A DNA stretch of 32,633 nt. Source: a bacterium (lineage in GTDB: Bacteria; SZUA-79; Acidulodesulfobacterales; Acidulodesulfobacteraceae). Below the pieces are notes generated by a model. That model made no database searches, was not told where the DNA came from, and saw only the letters and a program-made list of their open reading frames with translations. The stretch covers positions 1-32,633 of the forward strand of contig JAJZYP010000014.1 in the NCBI GenBank assembly GCA_021798015.1. The letters run 5' to 3'. The position numbers and the translations under genes were made by a program. Shown here in pieces: positions 25,276 through 32,633 of the stretch. Each line of letters begins with the position of its first letter. Within the stretch, counting starts at the first letter, position 1.

Positions 25276-25844
25276 TTATTGTTTTTATTTTTTTCCTTTT
25301 TTAAAGTTTTTTTTGAAGGCTTAATCGTTAAAGATTTATTTGAATAAACCGTGGCATTAACCCTCTTTTTAATACCGCCCAAAACTGTTGAAATGCCGGT
25401 CTTAAAGTTAATCATGATTTTTTCTCCGACTATTTTATTTTTACCCTCATAAGCTACCGGATTTTTTGTAATTATCGCAATTTTAGATTTGTTGCGATAA
25501 ACGGCTTTTCCACCCGTAATATTGTCTTTTCCTTTGATAATATGAACATTGCCTGTTGCAATAAGCATCTTTATTTTATTCTTTTTCGTATATAAGACAT
25601 GCAATATGTTAGACAAAATCTTAAGGTTGCCTTTAATGGCTATAACATGGCCCGAGAATATCGCCACCTTACTTTTATTGTTAACCACAAGGGAATCCGA
25701 TGTTATATTAATTTTGGAAGGTTTAACCTGTTTATTTAATGCCTTAACCGTTTTAGATTTTAATCCAAACCCTTTTTGGGGGGCGATAAAGAAAGAACAC
25801 GCCAAAAATAGGAATAGGAAGATGGAAAAAAATAAATATCTCAT
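25272..25844 (-). CDS. lptA: LPS transport periplasmic protein LptA (OstA-like)
   Basis: Periplasmic bridge that carries LPS from LptC to LptD. It has 190 residues with a strongly hydrophobic N-terminal signal (~1-26), then an OstA/LptA beta-jellyroll: INITSDSLVVNNKSKVA, the A-x-F-S-G-H-V strand, ATGNVHI and AVYRNKS repeats. The last ~30 residues are very basic (Lys-rich). Signal cleavage is expected; the 'LAC' near residue 16 is a poor lipobox because Phe stands at -3. It overlaps lptC upstream and lptB downstream by 4 bp each. Confidence 0.88.
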   Translation of the reverse strand: MRYLFFSIFLFLFLACSFFIAPQKGFGLKSKTVKALNKQVKPSKINITSDSLVVNNKSKVAIFSGHVIAIKGNLKILSNILHVLYTKKNKIKMLIATGNVHIIKGKDNITGGKAVYRNKSKIAIITKNPVAYEGKNKIVGEKIMINFKTGISTVLGGIKKRVNATVYSNKSLTIKPSKKTLKKEKNKNNK

Positions 25845-26425
25845 TTGATTCTCCTATAAGACATAAAATGAACATCTTTGTTTAAAATAAAAATTCTTTT
25901 TTTAATATAAAACACTAACCCGCTCCCTGAAATGTAATAGTTTTTACTCTTAATCTTCATATAACCCGGGGCGACAATTTTATCATCCTTTGCAAAATAG
26001 TATATTAATTTTGCTTTCATATACGACCCGTTAATAATATCTTTTATTATAACGCCGCCTGAAATAGTGACATTTTTTGAAACGACATTCAAGCGTCCAT
26101 ATTTTCCTATTATAACATATGCGGGTTTTTTGTTTTTTCCGTAAATATACGCTTTTACGCCGTTTAGTTTAATTATGTTCTTTTTGGGGGATGAATAATT
26201 TAAACTTTTTGAAAATATTTCGTAAGTAAGCGCGCCACTTTTAAAAAATTTGTAATCTACCTTCTTTAAACTTATATATCCCTTCGATATATTTAAATTT
26301 AATAATCCTTTTTTAATATTTATATAGTGAAGAATTAAAAAAAAAGCAAGTACCGAAAGAAATACAATACCGAGAATGAGGGCTATTTTTCTTAAAATTT
26401 GCCGGTTAATTTCCTTAAAACCCAT
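25841..26425 (-). CDS. lptC: LPS export protein LptC
   Basis: Bitopic inner-membrane protein that links LptB2FG to LptA. One N-terminal membrane helix (~13-33) is followed by a ~160-residue periplasmic jellyroll domain rich in alternating hydrophobic strands. Sequence conservation in this family is low, so the call relies on this layout and on the kdsC-lptC-lptA-lptB order, which is conserved in Gram-negative bacteria. Its start lies inside the 3' end of kdsC (11-bp overlap), and its stop overlaps the lptA start as ATGA. Confidence 0.85.
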   Translation of the reverse strand: MGFKEINRQILRKIALILGIVFLSVLAFFLILHYINIKKGLLNLNISKGYISLKKVDYKFFKSGALTYEIFSKSLNYSSPKKNIIKLNGVKAYIYGKNKKPAYVIIGKYGRLNVVSKNVTISGGVIIKDIINGSYMKAKLIYYFAKDDKIVAPGYMKIKSKNYYISGSGLVFYIKKRIFILNKDVHFMSYRRIK

Positions 26426-26951
26426 TTTTATTTAAATCATTTAAAAAATTAAGTAAAAGCCCTTTTTTCTCAAGGATAATATCGCAAACTTCCCTTACCG
26501 CGCCGTGTCCTCCGCTTTTTTCCGTAACAAAATCCGCATAATCCCTTACATATTTTGGAGCATCAGGAACGGATGCCGAAATACCGGCCATTTTTAAAAG
26601 TTCAATATCGACTATATCATCACCCATGTAAAACAAATTTTTAAAATCAAGGTTATACTCCTTTAGAATTGGTTTTAAAGAATTGAACTTATCTCTGCAT
26701 CCTTCTATATAGAAATCCACGCCAAGCTCTTTCACCCTGATACCTGCGGCATTGCTTGTCCTCGCGGATATAAAGCCTACTTTAAGCCCCATTTTTTTTG
26801 CAAGCCTTATTCCCGCGCCGTCATTAGCAAAAAATGTTTTGGTTTCAACCCCGGACTCCGATATTTGTATTCTTCCGTCCGTTAATACTCCGTCAACATC
26901 AAAAACAAGAATCTCAATTTCGCTAAAATCTAAATTTATATCCAAACTCAT
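26415..26951 (-). CDS. kdsC: 3-deoxy-D-manno-octulosonate 8-phosphate phosphatase KdsC
   Basis: HAD-family phosphatase that releases phosphate from KDO-8-P to give KDO for the LPS inner core. The 178-residue, cap-less C0-type HAD has the nucleophile motif FDVDGVLTDG (Asp18, Asp20), motif II ISARTS, the lysine region, and motif III MGDDIVDIELL. The C-terminal segment GGHGAVREVCD, which closes the active site of the neighbouring subunit in KdsC tetramers, is present. It lies between kdsD (45 bp upstream) and lptC (overlapping). Confidence 0.96.
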   Translation of the reverse strand: MSLDINLDFSEIEILVFDVDGVLTDGRIQISESGVETKTFFANDGAGIRLAKKMGLKVGFISARTSNAAGIRVKELGVDFYIEGCRDKFNSLKPILKEYNLDFKNLFYMGDDIVDIELLKMAGISASVPDAPKYVRDYADFVTEKSGGHGAVREVCDIILEKKGLLLNFLNDLNKNGF

Positions 26952-26996
26952 AACCTGCCTATCAAAATAATTTCAAAATGATTATTTTTAATATGG

Positions 26997-27983
26997 TTAA
27001 TAACCTGATATGCCCGCCTTTACTATATCGTGTATATGTATAACTCCTATGGGTACAGGATTATCCAAAGATTCGACGACAAAAAGCGATGTAATCTTTA
27101 AATCCTCCATTTTCTTTAAAGCGCTAACCGCAAGGGTGTCTTTAACCACAGTCTTAGGATTTGCCGTCATAATATCCTTAACCGGTTTGTTAAATATGTT
27201 TTCCGCAGAATCGAGCAGCGCTCTTCTTAAATCCCCATCTACTATAATTCCGCAAAGACAAAAATTTTCGCTACTAATAACACCGGTTAGCCCCAACCTT
27301 TTTGAATTCATTTCGATGATTGCTTCATTTAACAAAGCCGATTCTTTTACCAGCGGAATTTCCTTTTCTTTGTGCATTATATCCGAAACTTTTAAAAATT
27401 TCTTTCCTATCGAGCCTCCAGGGTGAAGTCTTGCAAAATCATCTTCAAGGAAATTTCTCCTTTTTAATAACGAGACCGCAAGAGCGTCTCCGATAGCAAG
27501 CTGTGCCGTTGTGCTTGCGGTTGGAGCAATATTGAACGGGCAAGCCTCTTTTTTGACGGAAACATCAAAAAAATAATCCGAAAGTTCATAAAGTTGCGAG
27601 TTTTTATTTCCAGAAAATCCTATAATCTTAGCTCCTATAAGTTTAATACTGGGGAGTATGGATATAATTTCTTTTGTGTTGCCGCTATTGGATAACACAA
27701 TAATGGCATCATCATGACCGATCATTCCTAAGTCGCCGTGGGAAGCCTCCGCAGGGTGCATAAAAAAGGACGGGGTGCCTGTACTCGCTAAGGTTGAGGA
27801 TATTTTCCTTGCTATAATTCCCGATTTGCCTATGCCTGTAAGAATTACCTTCCCTTTAATGTCGATAAGTAAATCGACCATTTTGGCAAAATTATCGTCA
27901 AGCCTGCCTATTAGCGCCATTATTGAATCGGCCTCTATCTTTAAAACATCTTGGGCTGTTTCCAATATATTTAACTCTTTCAT
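26997..27983 (-). CDS. kdsD: Arabinose-5-phosphate isomerase KdsD
   Basis: Converts ribulose-5-phosphate to arabinose-5-phosphate, the substrate of KdsA. The 328 residues comprise an N-terminal SIS sugar-isomerase domain (ILTGIGKSGIIARK, HPAEASHGDLGMI, LSNSGNTKEI) and two C-terminal CBS domains (~205-328). The start ATG shares one base with the kdsA stop (TAATG), a tight translational coupling. kdsA, kdsD and kdsC, three of the KDO synthesis steps, are consecutive here. Confidence 0.96.
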   Translation of the reverse strand: MKELNILETAQDVLKIEADSIMALIGRLDDNFAKMVDLLIDIKGKVILTGIGKSGIIARKISSTLASTGTPSFFMHPAEASHGDLGMIGHDDAIIVLSNSGNTKEIISILPSIKLIGAKIIGFSGNKNSQLYELSDYFFDVSVKKEACPFNIAPTASTTAQLAIGDALAVSLLKRRNFLEDDFARLHPGGSIGKKFLKVSDIMHKEKEIPLVKESALLNEAIIEMNSKRLGLTGVISSENFCLCGIIVDGDLRRALLDSAENIFNKPVKDIMTANPKTVVKDTLAVSALKKMEDLKITSLFVVESLDNPVPIGVIHIHDIVKAGISGY

Positions 27984-28834
27984 TAGTCCTGTCCTGTTCC
28001 GCTATATTTAGATATTTCGAGAACATTTTTTAAATCATTTTTAAAAGACGACAGATAAACGGAATTTGCCGAATCGCTTAAAGCCCGCGGCGGGTCGGGG
28101 TGAACTTCAAAAAAAATACCGTCAACCCCCACTGCGGAAGCCGCTCTTGCAAGCGGCATAACATGCCTTCTTTCACCGGAAGAACTGGAACCTGAACCTC
28201 CGGGAAACTGCACGCTATGAGTCGCATCAAAAACAACAAGCGCCCCAAATTCCTTCATTATAGGCAAAGCTCTAAAATCTACGACAAGGTTATTGTAACC
28301 AAAGCTAACGCCTCTTTCGGTTAAAATGATTTTATTATTTCCTGCAAACCTGATCTTTTCGACAATATGTTTTGTATCCCACGGGGCTAAAAACTGCCCC
28401 TTTTTAACATTTATGATTCTGCTTGTTTTTGCCGCACAGGTTAATATATCCGTTTGCCTTGACAAAAAAGCCGGTATTTGAATTATATCGAGAACATCTT
28501 TAGCCTTTTCGATGTCGCAGGCACTGTGGACATCGCTTAATATCGGAATATCGTATCTTGTTTTAATTTCAAAAAGCATTTCAAGCCCTTTATCTATGCC
28601 GGGACCGCGAAAAGAATGAACCGATGTTCTATTGGCTTTATCGTAAGATGCTTTAAATATCAAATTAAAATTAAGTTCTTCCGAATAATCCTTTAAAACG
28701 GAAGCAATACCCTCAAGTGTTTTAAAATCCTCGATAACACACGGTCCTGCTATAATAAAGGGATAAACATTATCGAATTTAAAGTTTAATAATGATTTTA
28801 AATCGTTTTTATTAAAAACATTTAATTTTTCCAT
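27983..28834 (-). CDS. kdsA: 3-deoxy-8-phosphooctulonate synthase KdsA, metal-dependent type
   Basis: Condenses phosphoenolpyruvate with arabinose-5-phosphate to KDO-8-P. The 283-residue TIM-barrel enzyme has KASYDKANRTS, FRGPGIDKGL, SVQFPGG and EVHPDPPRALSD. The N-terminal strand reads AGPCVIED with Cys32, the metal-ligand cysteine of the Aquifex-type metal-dependent class; the metal-independent E. coli class has Asn there. It lies 20 bp downstream of pyrG and overlaps kdsD by one base. Confidence 0.96.
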   Translation of the reverse strand: MEKLNVFNKNDLKSLLNFKFDNVYPFIIAGPCVIEDFKTLEGIASVLKDYSEELNFNLIFKASYDKANRTSVHSFRGPGIDKGLEMLFEIKTRYDIPILSDVHSACDIEKAKDVLDIIQIPAFLSRQTDILTCAAKTSRIINVKKGQFLAPWDTKHIVEKIRFAGNNKIILTERGVSFGYNNLVVDFRALPIMKEFGALVVFDATHSVQFPGGSGSSSSGERRHVMPLARAASAVGVDGIFFEVHPDPPRALSDSANSVYLSSFKNDLKNVLEISKYSGTGQD

Positions 28835-28854
28835 ATATTGCAGGCGCTCAAACC

Positions 28855-30642
28855 TTAGCCTCTTTTTTTAGCCGCCGAAACGATTTTAGATTTAAATTCC
28901 AGTTTATTTCTTTTGCCCTTTTTAATAATAGAAACATGCCCTATTTTAGACTTTGTCTTTAACTTATCATGTATATTAAAATATTTAACCGACGCTAAAA
29001 TAAAGTCTTTAAATAAGGGGTGCGGGGATAATGGCGATGATTTAAATTCCGGATGGAACTGGCATCCGATATACCAGGGGTGGTCTTTTAACTCGCAAAT
29101 CTCTACAAGCTTATTGTCGGGTGAAACACCTGAAAAAATAAAACCCGAAGACTCGAATATTTCTCTATAATCGTTGTTAAATTCAAATCTATGCCTATGT
29201 CTTTCACTGATTAAAAGACTGCCGTTTTGATATAACTTAACATAGTTTTTTTGGTTTAGCATCTGTTTTTTGCTATTTTTAATATAGATATGATAGGCAA
29301 GGGTGTCTTTAGGTATTATACACGGATATGCCCCAAGCCTCATAGTTCCGCCCATTTTGCCAAGACTTTTTTGGTCTTCCATAAGATGAATTATAGGATC
29401 GGGGGTTTTTTCATCAAATTCGATCGAATTTGCGTCATTAAGTTTTAAAACATTCCTTGCATATTCAACCGTCAAAAGCTGCATACCAAGACATATTCCA
29501 AAATAAGGAATTTTGTTAATCCTTGCATAATTAATCACCCTTATCATTCCATTGATTCCCCTGGAACCGAAACCACCAGGAACCAATATACCCGAACAAT
29601 CCGACAACTCTTTAAACTTTTCCATGTAGTCATCTGTTTCAAAATCTTCGGAATTAATATATTTTATATTAACGCTGACATTATTTGCCAATCCGCCGTG
29701 TGTAAGGCTTTCATTTAAGCTTTTATAGGACTCTTTTAAATTTACATATTTTCCGACCACTCCGATAGTTACGGAATTTTTCAAATTTTTTAATATCTTT
29801 GATATTTTATTCCACTCGCTTAAGTCCGGAGATTTAGCCCAAATGTTAAGAGATTCTATTATTTTTGAGTCAAGTCCTTCGTTATGAAGGGATATTGGGA
29901 CATCATAAATACTTTCTTCATCTTTGGCCGTAATAACGGCATCTGTTTCGACATTACAGAACAGGGCAATTTTTGCCCTGATATCCTGCGGAAGAACCCT
30001 ATCTGCCCTGCAAATTATAATAAAAGGTTCTATGCCGATAGCCCTGAGTTCTTTCACGGAATGCTGAGTAGGCTTGGTTTTTAGTTCGTCGGCTGTTTTA
30101 ATATACGGCACAAGCGTCAAATGAATGTACAAAACATTATCTTTCCCTCTGTCAAGCTTAAATTGCCTTATTGCTTCCAAAAAGGGGAGGCTTTCGATGT
30201 CGCCGACAGTTCCGCCGATTTCTATAATAGCCACATCTTTGCCCTCTGCGGCGTCAATTATTCTTTTTTTTATTTCATCGGTTATATGGGGTATAACCTG
30301 AACGGTTTTTCCTAAATATATCCCCTTTCTTTCGTTGCCGATAACGGCATCATAAACCTGTCCGCTTGTTAAATTATTCTTTTTTGTCAAAGATAAGGAT
30401 GTAAACCTTTCATAATGCCCCAAATCAAGGTCTGTTTCAGCTCCGTCATCCGTTACAAAGACCTCTCCATGCTGAAAAGGATTCATAGTCCCGGGGTCAA
30501 CATTTATATATGGATCTAACTTTTGCATCGTAACATTAAGTCCCCTTGCTTCAAGGAGCGCGCCTATGGAAGCTGCGGCAATGCCCTTACCCAGACTTGA
30601 AACAACGCCGCCCGTAATAAAAATATACTTTGTTTTATTCAT
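28855..30642 (-). CDS. pyrG: CTP synthase PyrG with C-terminal basic extension
   Basis: ATP- and glutamine-dependent conversion of UTP to CTP; CTP is also needed to activate KDO. The synthetase domain (~1-270) starts [16 protein letters not shown]. The glutamine amidotransferase domain has Cys384 in FGICLGMQ, and His530/Glu532 in FHPEFKS. Two oddities appear: about 15 extra residues just before ERHRHR (~457-473), and a ~40-residue Lys/Arg-rich tail after residue ~555 (14 basic, 2 acidic). The total is 595 residues against about 535-550 usually. The start overlaps dapB by 8 bp. The pyrG-kdsA adjacency is common in proteobacteria. Confidence 0.97.
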   Translation of the reverse strand: MNKTKYIFITGGVVSSLGKGIAAASIGALLEARGLNVTMQKLDPYINVDPGTMNPFQHGEVFVTDDGAETDLDLGHYERFTSLSLTKKNNLTSGQVYDAVIGNERKGIYLGKTVQVIPHITDEIKKRIIDAAEGKDVAIIEIGGTVGDIESLPFLEAIRQFKLDRGKDNVLYIHLTLVPYIKTADELKTKPTQHSVKELRAIGIEPFIIICRADRVLPQDIRAKIALFCNVETDAVITAKDEESIYDVPISLHNEGLDSKIIESLNIWAKSPDLSEWNKISKILKNLKNSVTIGVVGKYVNLKESYKSLNESLTHGGLANNVSVNIKYINSEDFETDDYMEKFKELSDCSGILVPGGFGSRGINGMIRVINYARINKIPYFGICLGMQLLTVEYARNVLKLNDANSIEFDEKTPDPIIHLMEDQKSLGKMGGTMRLGAYPCIIPKDTLAYHIYIKNSKKQMLNQKNYVKLYQNGSLLISERHRHRFEFNNDYREIFESSGFIFSGVSPDNKLVEICELKDHPWYIGCQFHPEFKSSPLSPHPLFKDFILASVKYFNIHDKLKTKSKIGHVSIIKKGKRNKLEFKSKIVSAAKKRG

Positions 30643-31483
30643 TTTTATTTAGCCCCAGCACATCTCTCATATCATAAAATCCTTTATTTTTTTCACTAAG
30701 CCATATAGCCGCTCTTATCGCCCCTCTTGCAAAATTATTCCTTGAAACCGCCTTATGCGTGATCTCTATAACTTCTTCATTTCCGGCAAATATAACTTTA
30801 TGTTCCCCGATTATATCCCCTGCTCTAACCGATAAAATACCAATTTCGTCTTTTTCTCTTTCTCCTACATTGCCGCACCTGCCATATATGCCCTTTTCGT
30901 TTAAATTGATGTTTCTTTGTTTAGCAACGGATTCAGCAAGCATTTTAGCCGTTCCGCTGGGAGCATCCTTTTTCTTTCTATGATGCGTTTCAACTATCTC
31001 GCAATCGTAACCTTCGCCTAAATATTTTGACGCATCATAAATTATACTTAATAAAACATTAATGCCGAGGCTCATATTTCCAGATAAAACCACGGGCATA
31101 TGTTTGCTATAACCCTTTATTACATTTATATCTTCGTCCGAAAAACCTGTTGAACCTATAACTATCGGGGTATTATAAAGCATCGCTTCCTCCGCATGAA
31201 TAAGTGAAGCGGTTTTAGAGGTGAAATCGATTATAACCTTATTTTTAATCTTTGCCGTAAGATGAAGGGCTTCTTTTAAGGTAATGAACTTCCCGGGTGA
31301 AATTCTCTTAGACTCTAAATCTTCTATGGTTGAAAAAGAGGAGGATGTAACCTCTTCATTTGAATAGTTTGAATCAACCCCTCCTATAAATATTAACCGG
31401 CTGTTATAGTCATCTAAGAGAGCTATTATGGAATGGCCCATTCTGCCATTACTACCGCATATAATTATACCTATTTTCCCCAT
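30635..31483 (-). CDS. dapB: 4-hydroxy-tetrahydrodipicolinate reductase DapB
   Basis: NAD(P)H-dependent second step of the diaminopimelate/lysine branch. The 282-residue protein has the nucleotide-binding start [12 protein letters not shown], the conserved [11 protein letters not shown] segment, and the catalytic/substrate motif [15 protein letters not shown]. It is slightly longer than the common ~270 residues because of a Ser/Glu-rich loop at ~40-60. It follows dapA on the same strand (40-bp gap) and overlaps the pyrG start by 8 bp. Confidence 0.96.
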   Translation of the reverse strand: MGKIGIIICGSNGRMGHSIIALLDDYNSRLIFIGGVDSNYSNEEVTSSSFSTIEDLESKRISPGKFITLKEALHLTAKIKNKVIIDFTSKTASLIHAEEAMLYNTPIVIGSTGFSDEDINVIKGYSKHMPVVLSGNMSLGINVLLSIIYDASKYLGEGYDCEIVETHHRKKKDAPSGTAKMLAESVAKQRNINLNEKGIYGRCGNVGEREKDEIGILSVRAGDIIGEHKVIFAGNEEVIEITHKAVSRNNFARGAIRAAIWLSEKNKGFYDMRDVLGLNKNE

Positions 31484-31523
31484 TTTTTAAAAAACCTTTT
31501 TATTTTCTTACTTTTCCATCTCC

Positions 31524-32399
31524 CTATTTCAATATACCATATTCTTTTAAGGCAACTCTAATCTTTTCTATATTAACCCCTGAGGCTTCCGATAGGGGAA
31601 GCCTTATTTCATTTTCAATAAAACCCATAATATTTAAAGCCTTTTTAACGGGAATCGGATTTGTTTCAATAAACATAGCATGAATTAACGGGAGAAGTTT
31701 GAAATTAATTTTCCTTGCAGGTTTATAATCCCCTTTTAAAGAGTATTCGGTCATAGAAACCATATCTTTTGGCACAACATTCGAAACCGTAGAAATAACC
31801 CCGCGACCTCCAACAGCGATTATCGGCAATGTAAGGGCGTCATCCCCCGATAATACGCAAAAATCTTCAGGGGCATTTCTTAAAATTGCCGTAACCTGAT
31901 CTAAAGAACCGCTTGCCTCTTTAATGCCTTTTATGTTATGGATTTCAGAAAGCCTTATTACCGTTTCTGGAAGCAAATTAACCGCGGTTCTTGATGGAAC
32001 ATTGTAAAGGATTATGGGCAACGAACAGTTTTGCGCAACTGTTTTAAAATGAAAATACAATCCTTCCTGCATCGGCTTGTTATAATAAGGGGTAATTTGC
32101 AAATGCCCGTCTATTTTAAACTTCTCCGCCTCTTTGGCAAGATGAATTGCCTCAGTCGTGTTATTGGAGCCTGTTCCCGCAATAACTTTAACCCTTCTAT
32201 TAGAAATTTCAGAGACCAATCTAATGACACTTATATGCTCCTCAAAAGAAAGAGTTGCGGATTCGCCCGTGCTTCCGCATGCAACAATGCCTGCAATTCC
32301 GTTTTCTATTTGGAATTCTATTAATTTCTCAAGCGCTTTTTCATCGATATTGCCGCCGTTAAAAGGCGTAACAATAGCTGTAAACACACCTTTAAACAT
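31524..32399 (-). CDS. dapA: 4-hydroxy-tetrahydrodipicolinate synthase DapA
   Basis: Condenses pyruvate with aspartate semialdehyde at the first committed step to diaminopimelate and lysine. The 291-residue TIM barrel has the CGSTGES pyruvate loop (residues 41-47, with Ser43 where Thr is common), YYNKPMQEGLYFHF, the tyrosine in LYNVPSRT (Tyr132) and the Schiff-base lysine Lys160 in GIKEASGS. A good ribosome site (AGGAG) precedes the ATG. lysA ends 66 bp upstream on the same strand, so lysA-dapA-dapB form a lysine/peptidoglycan group at the head of the long operon. Confidence 0.97.
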   Translation of the reverse strand: MFKGVFTAIVTPFNGGNIDEKALEKLIEFQIENGIAGIVACGSTGESATLSFEEHISVIRLVSEISNRRVKVIAGTGSNNTTEAIHLAKEAEKFKIDGHLQITPYYNKPMQEGLYFHFKTVAQNCSLPIILYNVPSRTAVNLLPETVIRLSEIHNIKGIKEASGSLDQVTAILRNAPEDFCVLSGDDALTLPIIAVGGRGVISTVSNVVPKDMVSMTEYSLKGDYKPARKINFKLLPLIHAMFIETNPIPVKKALNIMGFIENEIRLPLSEASGVNIEKIRVALKEYGILK

Positions 32400-32441
32400 T
32401 TTTATCTCCTGTGTAATCGTATATCTTTTTATTATATTTTA

Positions 32442-32477
32442 TTATACTACTTCTTATACTACTTCTTATACTACTTC
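32442..32477 (-). repeat. Three perfect 12-bp tandem copies over the lysA stop codon
   Basis: TTATACTACTTC on the + strand is repeated three times without change (32442-32453, 32454-32465, 32466-32477). On the coding strand the unit is GAAGTAGTATAA, the last four codons of lysA (Glu-Val-Val-stop), so two further in-frame stop codons follow. Confidence 0.85.
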
Positions 32478-32633
32478 GGGCACAAACTCTTTTGCAATAA
32501 GATCGCCATATGTTTCTCTTTCCCTTATAATATGATATTTATCTTTATCGACCAAAATCTCGGCTACCCTTGGTCTTGAATTATAATTGGAAGACATCGA
32601 AAATCCGTAAGCGCCGGCGCTATATACCGCAAG
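32466..32633 (-). CDS. lysA: Diaminopimelate decarboxylase LysA, C-terminal end (partial)
   Basis: Only the last 55 codons lie in the window; the gene continues beyond the right edge. They are open in one frame and read [19 protein letters not shown], then AEILVD, then ERETYGDL and a Val-Val end. The [17 protein letters not shown] motif is the PLP- and substrate-binding C-terminal signature of diaminopimelate decarboxylase, which makes L-lysine from meso-diaminopimelate. Position before dapA and dapB agrees. The stop codon lies in a 12-bp tandem repeat. Confidence 0.9.
   Translation of the reverse strand, partial: LAVYSAGAYGFSMSSNYNSRPRVAEILVDKDKYHIIRERETYGDLIAKEFVPEVV

Overview
This 32.6-kb window is AT-rich, tightly packed chromosomal DNA from a Gram-negative bacterium. 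The LPS assembly genes (lptA, lptB, lptC, lptF, lptG, kdsA, kdsC, kdsD), the NtrY/NtrX pair next to a DUF4390 gene, and a receiver-like protein with a deltaproteobacterial-style C-terminal helix suggest a deltaproteobacterium-grade organism; this placement is an inference. I see no rRNA, tRNA, CRISPR array, prophage or intact insertion sequence. Nearly every gene is a recognisable housekeeping or regulatory gene.

Layout. (1) 98-3299, + strand: dnaK and dnaJ, the Hsp70 pair. (2) 3322-5375: a DciA-like (DUF721) gene, a zinc-ribbon/membrane protein and an NtrB-like sensor kinase. (3) 5569-11587, - strand: a nitrogen block with amt, the PII gene, ntrX, ntrY and a DUF4390 gene. A near-consensus sigma-54 promoter lies in front of the PII gene, and rpoN itself is in the window. 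(4) 11662-14670: a PhnP-like metallo-beta-lactamase-fold hydrolase on +, facing lptF-lptG on -. (5) 14920-18759, + strand: a pseudo-receiver protein, nadC, birA and coaX (cofactor genes for NAD, biotin transfer and CoA). (6) 18729-21239, - strand: metK and ahcY of the S-adenosylmethionine cycle, behind a clear sigma-70-type promoter. (7) 21361-32633, - strand: one long run in transcription order lysA (3' end only), dapA, dapB, pyrG, kdsA, kdsD, kdsC, lptC, lptA, lptB, rpoN, hpf, rapZ. It joins lysine/diaminopimelate synthesis, CTP supply, KDO synthesis and LPS export to sigma-54 and its usual neighbours. Much of it is joined by short gaps or overlaps.

How the genes work together. CTP from PyrG and KDO-8-P products from KdsD/KdsA/KdsC feed KDO activation; LptB/LptF/LptG/LptC/LptA then move LPS outward. 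RpoN would read the sigma-54 promoter of the PII-amt operon, with NtrB-like and NtrYX-type regulators encoded close by. MetK makes SAM and AhcY clears its by-product SAH.

Non-genic signals that stand out: a REP-like palindrome that doubles as the terminator of the PII-amt operon, with smaller related hairpins elsewhere; an 18-bp GC-rich perfect palindrome in the PII leader; and short tandem duplications at gene ends, covering the stop codons of amt, lptF, lysA and ntrY and, in weaker form, birA and lptG. I found no obviously new multi-gene defence or metabolic system. The best candidates for novelty are the pseudo-receiver protein, the stop-codon duplications and the REP-like terminator.
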